Counted from the stretch's first letter, positions 8,583-17,478 are shown. The stretch is DNA of 23,937 nt from Deltaproteobacteria bacterium RBG_13_61_14 (GCA_001797815.1 MGQK01000104.1:1-23937); one strand, 5' to 3'. Numbers and translations are program-made. Notes: a model not told the origin generated them from the sequence alone.

Positions 8583-8648
8583 TCTCTTTGTCAAGAAAGC
8601 TTTTGCATAGTAAAGGTAATTTGAAATATCCTTGTCAGACAGGGATCT

Positions 8649-8677
8649 CGTTATGTATTATGTGAAGCTCTGACCCC
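8649..8677. repeat. dispersed repeat ending in AGCTCTGACCCC
   Basis: The complement begins GGGGTCAGAGCTTCAC and continues into an AT-rich stretch containing TAACGA. Related fragments occur at 21-45, 9277-9288, 9521-9534, 15106-15121 and 16998-17009, always between genes. The 8583-8864 gap holds nothing else I can identify apart from a CCAAC-rich stretch near 8700-8730. Confidence 0.55.
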
Positions 8678-8864
8678 GATCTTCCCGCTGGACATGCCTA
8701 CCGACTCCTGCCAACGGCCAACTGCCAACCGATTTCCATATCACCTTGCCACCCTGACACCTTTTCTTGGCGAGTACTGGCTGGCCTTCAAGGAACCGGG
8801 CCAAAGCGCGGTTCGGGACCTTTCTCTACCCAAGACCAGGTTGTTTTTCGATCAACTGGACCAA

Positions 8865-9005
8865 CTAGTCCCTGATTTCGGCATGGCGGGGAACCGGGGC
8901 TTTACGCCCATTCCTGGGATTCGCATAAATATCATGACGCGAGCCATGTCGGTGTAGATAACAGCCACGTTGCACCAGAGAACGCACGAATTCGTTACGT
9001 TTCAC
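8865..9005 (-). CDS. hicA: HicA-family mRNA interferase toxin, C-terminally truncated (possible pseudogene)
   Basis: A 46-codon frame starting with GTG at 9005, overlapping the hicB stop by 4 bp. It reads MKRNEFVRSLVQRGC, then HGSRHDIYANP (20-30) and PVPRHAEIRD (37-46). This is the HicA/YcfA double-stranded-RNA-binding-like fold: an N-terminal helix, then the catalytic histidine (His24) in the G-S-x-H strand. HicA toxins cleave mRNA. Family members are usually about 58-65 residues and continue past EI+D with a last helix. Here a TAG at 8865-8867 interrupts that point, yet the same frame goes on for 12 codons as LVQLIEKQPGLG, which matches the missing helix, before a second stop at 8826. The toxin is therefore probably truncated by a nonsense mutation, although the catalytic part is intact. 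Confidence 0.78.
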   Translation of the reverse strand: MKRNEFVRSLVQRGCYLHRHGSRHDIYANPRNGRKAPVPRHAEIRD

Positions 9006-9208
9006 AGATCCACACCAACCTCGAGGGTCTGCGCGCCGGCATGTTCCGGCTCGGGCTCCGACTCCAGCATCATGCGGCAGGCGTCAGCGATATTCTCTTT
9101 GAGCTCTTCCAGTGATTCGCCTTGGCTAAAGACCCCTGGGACCTCCTTTAGCCTTCCGATAAACCACTCTTCTTCTCTCCAATATTCCAGAGTGAAAAAA
9201 CGCTTCAT
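9002..9208 (-). CDS. hicB: HicB-family antitoxin (short form)
   Basis: A 68-residue protein with the HicB/UPF0150 RNase H-like fold: LEYWREEEWFIGRLKEVPGV (7-26), then the FSQGESLEELKENIADACRMML helix. It would bind and neutralise the HicA toxin encoded immediately downstream in a 4-bp overlap. It lacks the C-terminal HTH or ribbon-helix-helix domain of longer HicB proteins, so direct promoter autoregulation is not evident. The ATG is preceded by a strong GGAGGTG. Gene order (antitoxin first) differs from E. coli hicAB. Confidence 0.85.
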   Translation of the reverse strand: MKRFFTLEYWREEEWFIGRLKEVPGVFSQGESLEELKENIADACRMMLESEPEPEHAGAQTLEVGVDL

Positions 9209-9225
9209 TTTTCACCTCCGAAATC

Positions 9226-9254
9226 AGCCTATCAGGTTTCGCCGTATTTTTCAA
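9226..9254 (-). promoter_or_regulatory. candidate promoter of hicBA
   Basis: On the minus strand TTGAAA (9249-9254), a 17-bp spacer, then TAGGCT (9226-9231) preceded by TGA, an extended -10 form. The leader to the hicB ATG would be about 11 nt and includes the GGAGGTG site. Confidence 0.4.
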
Positions 9255-9289
9255 TAACCTTTGAGTTGGTGAGTTGGGGGTCAAAGCTC

Positions 9290-9519
9290 AATGCTGTTCA
9301 GATAAGAAAGGATTTTCACGCAAAGACGCAAAGGTGCAAAGACGCAAAAATTTAAACCCTTGGCGGCTTACCATCCTTTGCGGCTAAGCCGGCGAACTTG
9401 AGCCGCAGAAGCGGAGGAGTTCCCAAGACGCCATGTTTCTTGGTTTTTTTAACCTTTGCCACTTTGCGGCTTTGCGTGATAATTCCTCCGTCTGCAATAT
9501 CCCTTAACTGAACAGCATT
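9290..9519. mobile_element. MITE-like element with 12-bp terminal inverted repeats
   Basis: The ends are perfect inverted repeats: AATGCTGTTCAG at 9290-9301 and CTGAACAGCATT at 9508-9519. Sub-terminal arms are also related: a CGCAAAGACGCAAAGGTGCA-type run at 9316-9348 and its imperfect complement at 9451-9479. The element is flanked by the direct repeat GGTCAAAGCT (9279-9288 and 9521-9530), one base outside each end, resembling a target duplication. It encodes nothing recognisable, so it would need a transposase in trans. Confidence 0.55.
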
Positions 9520-9570
9520 AGGTCAAAGCTTCACTTGGGGAAATTTGGGGACACCATACTTAATTCCCGG

Positions 9571-10152
9571 CTATCGCGCCCGGTAGTCCACGGTCATTTC
9601 CCGGGAGTGGAGGACTTTTTCCAGGTCCAGGTAGATCAAGAGCACCTTTTTGGCCTGGCCTTCGATCACGGCCTCTTCTTCGTAATAGCCCTTGACGAAC
9701 TCGGCGCGGACCTGGGTGGACCCGGTCGCCGGGGGCTTAAGCTCCGCCGCCGGCCGGTTGGTAATTTCCACCACCCGCTCGGTGATGATGGCCGTGTTCA
9801 GCTCCCCGACCTCCACCACGATCAGCCGGGCCTGCTCGGTGAGCGGATTGAGCTTGAGCTGGAACAGCCAGCGCAAGTCCACCACCGAGGTGATCCGGCC
9901 CCGGAGGTTGACCACGCCCAGCACGTACTCCGGCACCTGGGGCACCCGCACGATGCCCGGCACCTTGATGATGCTCTTGCACAGCGGCGCGTCCACCGCG
10001 TAAAACTCGTCAGCCAGCCAGAAGGTGACCAGCTGCAGTTGCGCCTCCTGGGTGTCGGCCTCGGCCTCGCTCAGGCCGTGCCAATACTCCTCTTTCATCT
10101 GCTCCAGGATCTTCTGGGTATCGTAGGTCGCGAGCTTGCTTTTCTCCGCCAT
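9571..10152 (-). CDS. cheW: CheW-like chemotaxis coupling protein
   Basis: A 193-residue protein with a CheW domain from about residue 38 to 182. Residues FWLADEFYAVDAPLCKSII (44-62) and VPEYVLGVVNLRGRITSVVD (73-92) are the characteristic SH3-like strands that bind CheA and receptors. A 37-residue N-terminal extension, charged and helical, is longer than in E. coli CheW. It is the last gene of the cheR-to-cheW set, 3 bp after the PATAN-receiver gene. No CheA or receptor gene is in the window. The start ATG 10152 is clear. Confidence 0.92.
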   Translation of the reverse strand: MAEKSKLATYDTQKILEQMKEEYWHGLSEAEADTQEAQLQLVTFWLADEFYAVDAPLCKSIIKVPGIVRVPQVPEYVLGVVNLRGRITSVVDLRWLFQLKLNPLTEQARLIVVEVGELNTAIITERVVEITNRPAAELKPPATGSTQVRAEFVKGYYEEEAVIEGQAKKVLLIYLDLEKVLHSREMTVDYRAR

Positions 10153-10155
10153 GTC

Positions 10156-11250
10156 TCACTCCAATCCCAGCACATTCTCCACTATAGCGAGAATCTTTTT
10201 CTCGGTAAAGGGCTTCTCGATGTAGAGGTCGGCGCCCTCGCGGAAGCCGGCGCCGTGGTCCTCATGCAACTCCTTCACGGTCAGCATCACCACCGGGATG
10301 GTGCGGGTGGCGTCGTCGCGCTTGAGCCGGCGGCAGACCTCGTAGCCGTCCATCCGGGGCATCAACAAATCCAGGAAGATCAAGTCGGGCCGGGCATCGC
10401 GCACCCGGACCAGCGCCTCGTAGCCGTCCTGGGCCGAGATCACCCGGAACCCGTTCGCGGTCAGGACATCTTCCAGGATCTCGCGCACCGTGGGGCTGTC
10501 GTCCACCACCAGCACCGTGCCCCGCACCTCGGTCTTGTCCGCCCGGCGCAGCGCCGTGCCCGCGGCCAGGAGCGCCCGGGGCTCGAAACTGTCCGTGAGC
10601 CAGTGCAGGTAATCGTTCTGCTTGGGCGTGTCGGTGAAGATCACGTTGACAAAATAGCGCAGCTCCTTGAGATACCGGACCAGGGCCAGGCAAGTCTCCC
10701 CTCCCCTGCCCTCCCGGGTCTGCCGGAAATCAAGGATGTTGCCCCGGATAAGATCGCGGCAGGCCCGCTCGAACTCCGGACCGGCAAACCACTCCCCGGC
10801 CAGCGCCGGGCCTTCCTGCGTCTGCATCCGGTCAAAGCTGAAAACCGCCTCGCCCTTGGCGTTGCGCAGCTCCAGGTAAAAGCCGCCCTCCATCTCCGCG
10901 ACCAGGCCGAGCGCGATCTTCTCCAGCTCGGCCCGATACTGGCGCTGGAAATCCTCCCAGGCGATGTCCACGGTCTGGATTTCCGGCTCGATGTCGCGCC
11001 GCAGCCGGAACACCCCGTTGCGCCAGGAGATGAGATGGTAGGCTGACTCCTTGCCCTTCAGGCTCTTGGTGGCCGCGTGCACCATGCGGCCGTCCTGGAA
11101 ATAAAAGTGGCCCTCCTCCCCGCCGTAGCGGATCCAGAGGTAAGCGCTCGTCCCGGTCTTGCACACCGGCTCGATCAGCTCGAGCAGGCTCTCCTCTTCC
11201 AGCCGGCCCAACAGGTCGCGGCCGTCCTTGCTGGTCACGGTCTTGACCAT
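10156..11250 (-). CDS. PATAN (DUF4388) plus receiver response regulator
   Basis: A 364-residue signalling protein. Residues 12-100 form a PATAN/DUF4388 domain (LLGRLEEESLLELIEPVCK, then FYFQDGRMVHAATKS). Residues 105-235 are a middle domain I cannot name. Residues 245-362 are a CheY-like receiver with acidic pair Asp250/Asp251, phosphorylation site Asp294 in FLDLLMP, Thr324 and Lys346 in EKPF. It would receive phosphate from a histidine kinase and act by protein contacts, since no DNA-binding domain is present. The frame extends upstream, but ATG 11250 lies 2 bp after the previous stop and begins the conserved part. PATAN-receiver proteins commonly accompany chemosensory genes. Confidence 0.88.
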   Translation of the reverse strand: MVKTVTSKDGRDLLGRLEEESLLELIEPVCKTGTSAYLWIRYGGEEGHFYFQDGRMVHAATKSLKGKESAYHLISWRNGVFRLRRDIEPEIQTVDIAWEDFQRQYRAELEKIALGLVAEMEGGFYLELRNAKGEAVFSFDRMQTQEGPALAGEWFAGPEFERACRDLIRGNILDFRQTREGRGGETCLALVRYLKELRYFVNVIFTDTPKQNDYLHWLTDSFEPRALLAAGTALRRADKTEVRGTVLVVDDSPTVREILEDVLTANGFRVISAQDGYEALVRVRDARPDLIFLDLLMPRMDGYEVCRRLKRDDATRTIPVVMLTVKELHEDHGAGFREGADLYIEKPFTEKKILAIVENVLGLE

Positions 11251-11252
11251 GC

Positions 11253-11683
11253 TTAAAACCGCTCCTCGACCGAGCGCGAAGCCCGCTCCGACTCCGTCAC
11301 CAACCGGGCCACCAGGTCGGCCACCTCTTGCGGCACAAACGGCTTGCTCAGGTAAGCTTTCACCCAGACGTTGTAAGTAAAAGCCATCTCCGGGTCTTTC
11401 TCTTTGAAGGTCAGGATCACCACCGGGATTGCTTCCAGCGCCGGCTGGCTCTTCAGCCACTGCAGGAACCGGTAAGCGCTCAGCCGGCTGTGGAGCACGT
11501 CCAGGATCACGCCGGCCGGCGGCGATCCGCGGGTGAGAAGACTCTTGGCCTCCGCCTCGTTTTCCGCAAACTCGGCTCGCAAGCCCCGGCCGGCCAGGTT
11601 CAGCTTGAGCGTGTCCTGGATAAACGGCTCCTCATCCAGGATCAGCACTCGCCTGGCCGGCTCCTCCTTCGACGCCGCCCGGT

Positions 11684-11687
<4 letters not shown>
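11253..11687 (-). CDS. single-domain receiver (response regulator), atypical
   Basis: A 144-residue CheY-like receiver. The acidic cluster is Asp18-Glu19-Glu20, the phospho-acceptor Asp63 in VILDVL, with Thr93 in ILTF and Lys115 in LSKPF, so it should be phosphorylatable. It lacks the usual Met-Pro after the acceptor Asp (reads DVLHSRLSAYRF), which alters the active-site loop. There is no output domain. The start ATG 11687 overlaps the cheR stop in ATGA, implying translational coupling; a start further upstream would overlap cheR more. Confidence 0.85.
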
Positions 11688-13237
<1,550 letters not shown>

Positions 13238-13263
13238 ACGGTCACCCTGATACTAAGTTTTGA

Positions 13264-13292
13264 ATTTTACCACCCCATCTGAAAAATGCCAA
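13264..13292 (-). promoter_or_regulatory. sigma70-like promoter of the che operon
   Basis: On the minus strand TTGGCA (13287-13292), exactly 17 bp, then TAAAAT (13264-13269); each hexamer matches the consensus at five of six positions. Predicted start of transcription is near 13257, leaving a leader of about 20 nt to the GTG start. Confidence 0.6.
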
Positions 13293-13353
13293 GACTCGGA
13301 GAAAGCCCGTTTCAGGCCAGGGAGATGGGTGAGGCATCATCCCCTGCTCGGGG

Positions 13354-14706
13354 TCAGGCGAATTTTTTCTCGATCGCGCTGATGGCGTCGTCAAGGATGG
13401 CGGTGATCCGGTCGAGGTCGGCCGCACTCACGATGTAGGGCGGCGCCAGCAGGACATGGTCGCCGGCAATGCCGGAGACCGAATAGCCGCCGGGATAGAC
13501 GTAAAGCCCGCGCTCCATGCACTCGCTTTGGAAGTGCATCCTCACGTTCAGGGTCGGGTCAAAGGGCGCGTTGCCCTGGCTGCGGTCGCGGACGAACTCG
13601 ATGCCCAGGAGCAACCCCTTGCCGCGCACGTCGCCCACGATCCGGTGGCTTTCCTTGAGCGCCTCCAGCCGGGGCAGCCAGTAATCGCCCATCTCGGCCA
13701 CGCGCTCGATCAGCTTGTCTTCGCGTAGAATATTCAGCACCTCCAGGCCCACGGCCGCGCTCGCCGGGTGCCCGCCAAAGGTGTGGCCGTGGATAAAGGC
13801 ATGGCTGGAGGACTCCCGCAGGACCTTGAGGATCCCTTCTTCCACCAGCACCGCGCCCAAGGGCGCATAGCCGGAAGAAAGCCCCTTGGAAAGGCAGATC
13901 ATTTGCGGCCGAGCCTTGTAATGCTGGGAGGCCAGGAACTTGCCGGTCCGGCCGGTGCCGCTCATGACCTCGTCGCCGATCAGGAGCACGTCGTGGGTCT
14001 CGCAGATTTCCCGGATGCGCTGGAGGTAGCCCAGCGGCGGGGCCACGCCCGGAGCCGACGCGCCGACGATCGGCTCGAAGATAAAGGCCGAGATCAACTC
14101 CTCGCCCTCGGCGATGATCGCCCGCTCCAGGTCTTCAGCGCATTCCAGGTGGCAGCGATCCGGGGTGAGGTGGAAGGCGCAACGATAGCAATAGGGCGGG
14201 CTGATGCGGGGAAAGCTGAAAAGCATGGGGGAGAACTTGTGGCGGCGATAGTGGTGGCCGGTCAGGGAGAGCGCGCCCAGGGTGGAGCCGTGATAAGAGA
14301 TGGAACGGGCGATCACCTTGTGCCGCTCGGGCCGGCCCTTTTCCAGGTGGTATTGGCGCGCCAGCTTGATCGCGGTCTCCACCGCCTCGGAGCCGCCCGA
14401 GGTGAAATAGACCCGGTAAGGTCCATCGTCCATCATTTTGACCAGCGCCTCGGACAGCCGCAGGATCGGCTCGTTGGTAAAAGCGCTCATGTGCGTGAAG
14501 GCCACCTTCTCCGCCTGCCGCATCCAGGCCTCCATCACCCGCCGGTTGCGGTGGCCCAGGCAGACCACCGCGGCGCCGGAAGCGCCGTCAATGATCTCGC
14601 GGCCCTGGTCGTCGTAGAGGTAGATGCCTTCGGCGCGCACGATCAGGGGGTAACGCTTTTTCAGGTCGCGGTAGAAAATGAAGTCTTCGGTCAAGGTCGG
14701 GTTCAT
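13354..14706 (-). CDS. class III PLP-dependent aminotransferase
   Basis: A 450-residue fold-type I aminotransferase of class III (ornithine/BioA/omega-amino group). Phosphate-binding SGGSEAVE is at 103-110, the ring-nitrogen Asp245 is in IGDEVMSGTGRTG, and the PLP Schiff-base lysine is Lys274 in LSKGLSSGYAPLG. HTFGGHPASAA lies in the C-terminal half. A Cys-rich insert (Cys173, 176, 185, 189) occurs between the domains, and four nearby cysteines could bind a metal. The amino donor and acceptor cannot be told from sequence. The ATG overlaps the stop of the preceding cupin gene (ATGA), so the pair is translationally coupled. Confidence 0.92.
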   Translation of the reverse strand: MNPTLTEDFIFYRDLKKRYPLIVRAEGIYLYDDQGREIIDGASGAAVVCLGHRNRRVMEAWMRQAEKVAFTHMSAFTNEPILRLSEALVKMMDDGPYRVYFTSGGSEAVETAIKLARQYHLEKGRPERHKVIARSISYHGSTLGALSLTGHHYRRHKFSPMLFSFPRISPPYCYRCAFHLTPDRCHLECAEDLERAIIAEGEELISAFIFEPIVGASAPGVAPPLGYLQRIREICETHDVLLIGDEVMSGTGRTGKFLASQHYKARPQMICLSKGLSSGYAPLGAVLVEEGILKVLRESSSHAFIHGHTFGGHPASAAVGLEVLNILREDKLIERVAEMGDYWLPRLEALKESHRIVGDVRGKGLLLGIEFVRDRSQGNAPFDPTLNVRMHFQSECMERGLYVYPGGYSVSGIAGDHVLLAPPYIVSAADLDRITAILDDAISAIEKKFA

Positions 14707-15044
14707 GATCCGGGATGGTCCTTTCGGGGCGGGTGGAAGACGTTGAGCGAGACCACCGGCTCGCTGTCCTTGGGGACTTCCGCGGAGTGGAGTGCGCCGC
14801 CCGGGATATAAAGGGTCTCGCCCAAGGCGAGTTCGAGGGCGTGGCCATCAACCGAGAAGCGGATGCGGCCGGCGAGGATCACCGTGAGCTGGGCCGCCTC
14901 GTGCTGGTGCGGGGGAAAAACCGCGCCCGGCGCATAACGGTAACGCACCACGGTGAAGGGGCCGGCGTGCCAGACGCCCCGCTCCACGCCCGGCCGGACC
15001 GCTTCTTCCACAAACCTCAGCTTTTGCGCTTGCTCGGATTTCAC
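14703..15044 (-). CDS. small single-domain cupin
   Basis: A 113-residue beta-barrel cupin. Motif 1 is HQHEAAQLTVILAGR with His46, His48 and Gln52 as metal ligands; motif 2 supplies His86 in PGGALHSAEVP. Such small cupins bind a divalent metal and act as isomerases, dioxygenases or ligand sensors; this one could also protect or channel the aminotransferase substrate. The GTG start at 15044 is assigned from frame and promoter position; no strong ribosome site is visible. It is transcribed first in a two-gene unit with the aminotransferase. Confidence 0.85.
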   Translation of the reverse strand: MKSEQAQKLRFVEEAVRPGVERGVWHAGPFTVVRYRYAPGAVFPPHQHEAAQLTVILAGRIRFSVDGHALELALGETLYIPGGALHSAEVPKDSEPVVSLNVFHPPRKDHPGS

Positions 15045-15064
15045 GAGAACACCGGCTTTTTTTC

Positions 15065-15092
15065 AGTATAACCGATTCGGCCGGGATCGCAA
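15065..15092 (-). promoter_or_regulatory. sigma70-like promoter of cupin-aminotransferase unit
   Basis: On the minus strand TTGCGA (15087-15092), a 16-bp spacer, then TATACT (15065-15070). Start of transcription is predicted near 15058, giving a very short leader to the GTG start. Confidence 0.45.
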
Positions 15093-15222
15093 CTTTTTCC
15101 TCCCTGGGGTCAGGTCTTTAGTTTTTAGTTAATTCATTTATGAATATAGTTGAAGGGGCGGGAGAGCTCTCGTTCCGCCAAGGGACACCGCAAGAAACCG
15201 GTGGCCCCATGCTCGTGGATTC

Positions 15223-16875
15223 TCAAATCCGGTTGATCTTATTGGCAAAAGCCGCGGCTTCTTCCGGGCTCGCCGGAAAGATAAAGAACCGCAGCCGCAC
15301 CGGGACCGCCTTGGCGTTCTGGATATCAAAGCTCACCGTCTGCTTCCGCGAGTCCACCCCGCCGGCCAGCACGCCCATCCGGTTCTCCCGCACCAGCCAC
15401 CAGCCCTGGCCTAGACCAATCAAGCCGTTGGGCAAGCCAAGATGAATTTGGAAAGGCTTCATCTCCGAAAACGGGATCTCGCGCACCTCGGTCTCCAGCC
15501 CGGCCGGAGAATAGGCCACCACCGGCTCGGAAAGCGGCAAGGAAACCGAAATCAACCCCGAGGCGACCGCCGGCGTCTTAAATGTAACCTCCGCTACAAA
15601 AAGATTTTCCCGGTCCTGGGCCTTTTCCCAGATCACCTGGCTGTGTTTGGCCCGGCCGGAGATGGTGATCATCACCGGCGGCTCTGAGGCCGGCTGCCAG
15701 GCGTAGCCCAGGAACTCCTTGGCCGAAAGGCGCGGCGGCTCGGTCAGGTCCAGGGCCAAGAGCGCGGCCGCGTGGTGGTTCTTGGAGAAGCGGATCTCCA
15801 CCGGCAAGGGGTACCAGCCGGTCGGGTCCGAGACTTCCGCATTGAGCAGGTGGCCCCAGGCCTTCTTCAAGCTAGCCTGGTCCCGGCCCTGCTCCTCCGC
15901 GGTGAGCAGCGCGTCCCGCACCAGCCAGTCCCCGGTCCGCAGCTCGTAATCCTCTTCCCAGTGCGCAAACCCGTAATAGCCCATCCACTGGAACACCCCC
16001 GAGCCGTCCTCCGGCCGCCAGGGGCTGTCCAGTTGCGGCTTCAGTGCCGCAGGTTTGAAACCGGTATCGCTTAACGCCTGCCGGTATTCGCTCACCGTCG
16101 CGATCTTGTAACCGTCCGCCTCCGCGGCCTGCAAGTCCTTTTCCAGCTTCTTCATGGCATGGCCCGTGGCCCGGATGATCGCCGAAAAATAAGGGTCCGA
16201 GCCGCCGGTGGCCGCGACCTCCCCGTCGCCCAAGAAAAGCCAGCGCACCCGGATCGGGCCGTTGGGGTCGGTCACGTCGCGCTTCTCGATCACGTCCAGG
16301 CCGCGCACGCTGTAATAAGGGAAGCGGTCGTCATCCTGGAACCACGCATATTGGTCATGGTTCAGCACGAACACGCTGTAGCCATGCTCGCGGCCGAAAT
16401 CCGCCAACCCCTCGCCGAACTGGGCCTCCTGGGTGAAGATCACCCCGCTGCGCTTGAACCCGTAGCGCTGAAAAATCTCCTCGTTCAACTGGAAAGACCA
16501 CTCGCGGTCGCGGCGGGGATAAGCCAGGATCAGCTCGTCGCCGTAGTGAAACGAGACCAGCTCGGCTTGGCCGCCCTCCACCAGGGTCTTGAAATTTCTG
16601 AGCACCTCCGGGTAATTCTGGTCCAGGTATTCGAGGTATTGGCCCTGCATCTCAAAGTCCGCGTGCCATTGCGGGTGGGCCAGGTAAAAGTCCACCAGCG
16701 GCACCAAGCCCTGCTCCACGCACCGCCGCATCGCTTTTTCACTGCCGGCGATGTATTGGATATTGAAATGATACATGTTCAGGAGATAGCCGGGCGCTTT
16801 GGTCCCCGCGGAGCGGCCGGACCCGACCAGGAGACAGCCCAAGAGGACCCCTACCATCAAAACCCGTTTGCTCAT
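15223..16875 (-). CDS. exported GH57/GH38-like glycoside hydrolase
   Basis: A 550-residue protein with an N-terminal signal (MSKR, then a hydrophobic core to about residue 18). LLGC at 11-14 could be a lipobox, but a normal signal-peptidase site after residue 23 is also possible. Residues 28-270 resemble the (beta/alpha)7 barrel of GH57/GH38 enzymes: MYHFNIQY (34-41), FEMQGQYLEYL (74-84), GQAELVSFHYGDELILAYPR (102-121) and VIFTQEAQFGEGLADFG (145-161). Glu150 is the likely nucleophile, and Asp217 in LGDGE is a possible acid/base; both are inferences. The C-terminal half is beta-rich. The start ATG 16875 is preceded by AGGAGGGG, which decides it over the upstream frame. It probably acts on oligosaccharides in the periplasm or at the surface. 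Confidence 0.75.
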   Translation of the reverse strand: MSKRVLMVGVLLGCLLVGSGRSAGTKAPGYLLNMYHFNIQYIAGSEKAMRRCVEQGLVPLVDFYLAHPQWHADFEMQGQYLEYLDQNYPEVLRNFKTLVEGGQAELVSFHYGDELILAYPRRDREWSFQLNEEIFQRYGFKRSGVIFTQEAQFGEGLADFGREHGYSVFVLNHDQYAWFQDDDRFPYYSVRGLDVIEKRDVTDPNGPIRVRWLFLGDGEVAATGGSDPYFSAIIRATGHAMKKLEKDLQAAEADGYKIATVSEYRQALSDTGFKPAALKPQLDSPWRPEDGSGVFQWMGYYGFAHWEEDYELRTGDWLVRDALLTAEEQGRDQASLKKAWGHLLNAEVSDPTGWYPLPVEIRFSKNHHAAALLALDLTEPPRLSAKEFLGYAWQPASEPPVMITISGRAKHSQVIWEKAQDRENLFVAEVTFKTPAVASGLISVSLPLSEPVVAYSPAGLETEVREIPFSEMKPFQIHLGLPNGLIGLGQGWWLVRENRMGVLAGGVDSRKQTVSFDIQNAKAVPVRLRFFIFPASPEEAAAFANKINRI

Positions 16876-16909
16876 CGCTTTGCTCCCCTCCTGCCTGATT
16901 TCCTCGCCC

Positions 16910-16938
16910 AGCTTAAACCTCCCGGCTCCCACTGTCAA
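16910..16938 (-). promoter_or_regulatory. candidate promoter of the exported glycosidase gene
   Basis: On the minus strand a perfect TTGACA (16933-16938), a 17-bp spacer, then the weak TAAGCT (16910-16915). The leader to ATG 16875 would be about 28 nt and contains the strong ribosome site. Confidence 0.4.
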
Positions 16939-17097
16939 CGCCGGCTGATCCTTACCCACCCTCATTTTTCCGGGAACCGGGGGCAGGAATTGTGATTGGG
17001 GTCAGAGCTAAACTTTAAACTTTTCAATTCTGCATAATGAAGAATGTGAAAGGTGAAGATCTGCCCCCGAAGTGCACCGTGCACTGTCCACTCTTTT

Positions 17098-17190
17098 CGT
17101 TCACGTTCACGTTCAAGTTCAAGATTAGGTATGTCGTATGTCGGGTTAGAACCTCAAGCCTCTTGCCTCATGCATCAAGCCTCATGCCTA
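17098..17190. repeat. successive short tandem repeats
   Basis: Hexamer repeats CGTTCA(C/A) fill 17098-17123, a doubled GTATGTC occurs at 17129-17143, and CTCAAGCC/CTCATGC units alternate over 17152-17190. Just upstream, 17081-17092 (GTGCACCGTGCA) is the reverse-orientation relative of a repeat at 19830-19855. Confidence 0.6.
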
Positions 17191-17197
17191 TTTTTTC

Positions 17198-17302
17198 TGA
17201 GGGCGGATGGGTAAGGTTTGAGGGCGCATGGATAAGCTTTGAGGTAGTATCGGGATGCGATGAGGGCGTAATGGTAACCCTTGAGGTCGTAACGGCATTC
17301 GG
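17198..17302. repeat. five-unit tandem array with exact 21-bp period
   Basis: Units start at 17198, 17219, 17240, 17261 and 17282, each opening with TGAGG. The first two differ at few positions (TGAGGGCGGATGGGTAAGG versus TGAGGGCGCATGGATAAGC); the last three have diverged more. Period is exactly 21 with no indels. Read on the minus strand, the units encode x-[LIM]-[PS]-[LIM]-[RL]-P-[QH]. Confidence 0.8.
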
Positions 17303-17390
17303 GCTGGTTTTGGCCTTTTTTGCCGGGTTGTTTCGAGAACGGCTCTGGTCTGAAAGGAAATTAGTTTTATAATTCGGGAAGTTGCGTTAA

Positions 17391-17478
17391 CAGGAAAAAG
17401 CCGGGTTAAAGACCAGCAGGCTTTGCCGGCATCAACCCGAGGAGTGCGGAAGGTTTTCCTGCAAGCCGGCCGGGCTTG
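17391..17478 (+). other. candidate structured RNA segment
   Basis: CAGGAAAA (17391-17398) pairs perfectly with TTTTCCTG (17454-17461). Inside it CGGGTT (17402-17407) pairs with AACCCG (17434-17439). Immediately after comes a second hairpin, CAAGCC (17462-17467) with GGCTTG (17473-17478). I could not match this to a known riboswitch class, and the strand is undecided because stems read both ways. Confidence 0.35.

Larger units (their letters stand above)
9209..9570. other. intergenic region between hicB and cheW
   Basis: This 362-bp gap contains the hicBA promoter and a 230-bp inverted-repeat element (9290-9519). Downstream of the element, AGCTTCACTTGGGG and GGGGACACCATACTTAA (9527-9562) look like another dispersed-repeat fragment. 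No protein-coding gene is supported. Confidence 0.65.

Noticed and set aside
8694-9257. Two plus-strand frames of 87 and 95 codons
   Set aside because: They lie over the minus-strand hicBA pair, which has clear family motifs, a strong ribosome site and a 4-bp overlap.
9535-11046. 503-codon plus-strand frame opposite cheW and PATAN-receiver
   Set aside because: Antisense shadow; no motif, and it spans two well-supported genes.
13341-13353. Terminator of the aminotransferase unit
   Set aside because: CCCC/GGGG hairpin exists, but there is no T-run after it in the direction of transcription.
17198-17302. CRISPR array
   Set aside because: Units are directly adjacent and diverged, with no unique spacers and no cas genes.
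17391-17478. Cyclic-di-GMP riboswitch
   Set aside because: Has a GGCTTTGCCGGC-like stretch, but the conserved core and tetraloop-receptor arrangement are not present.
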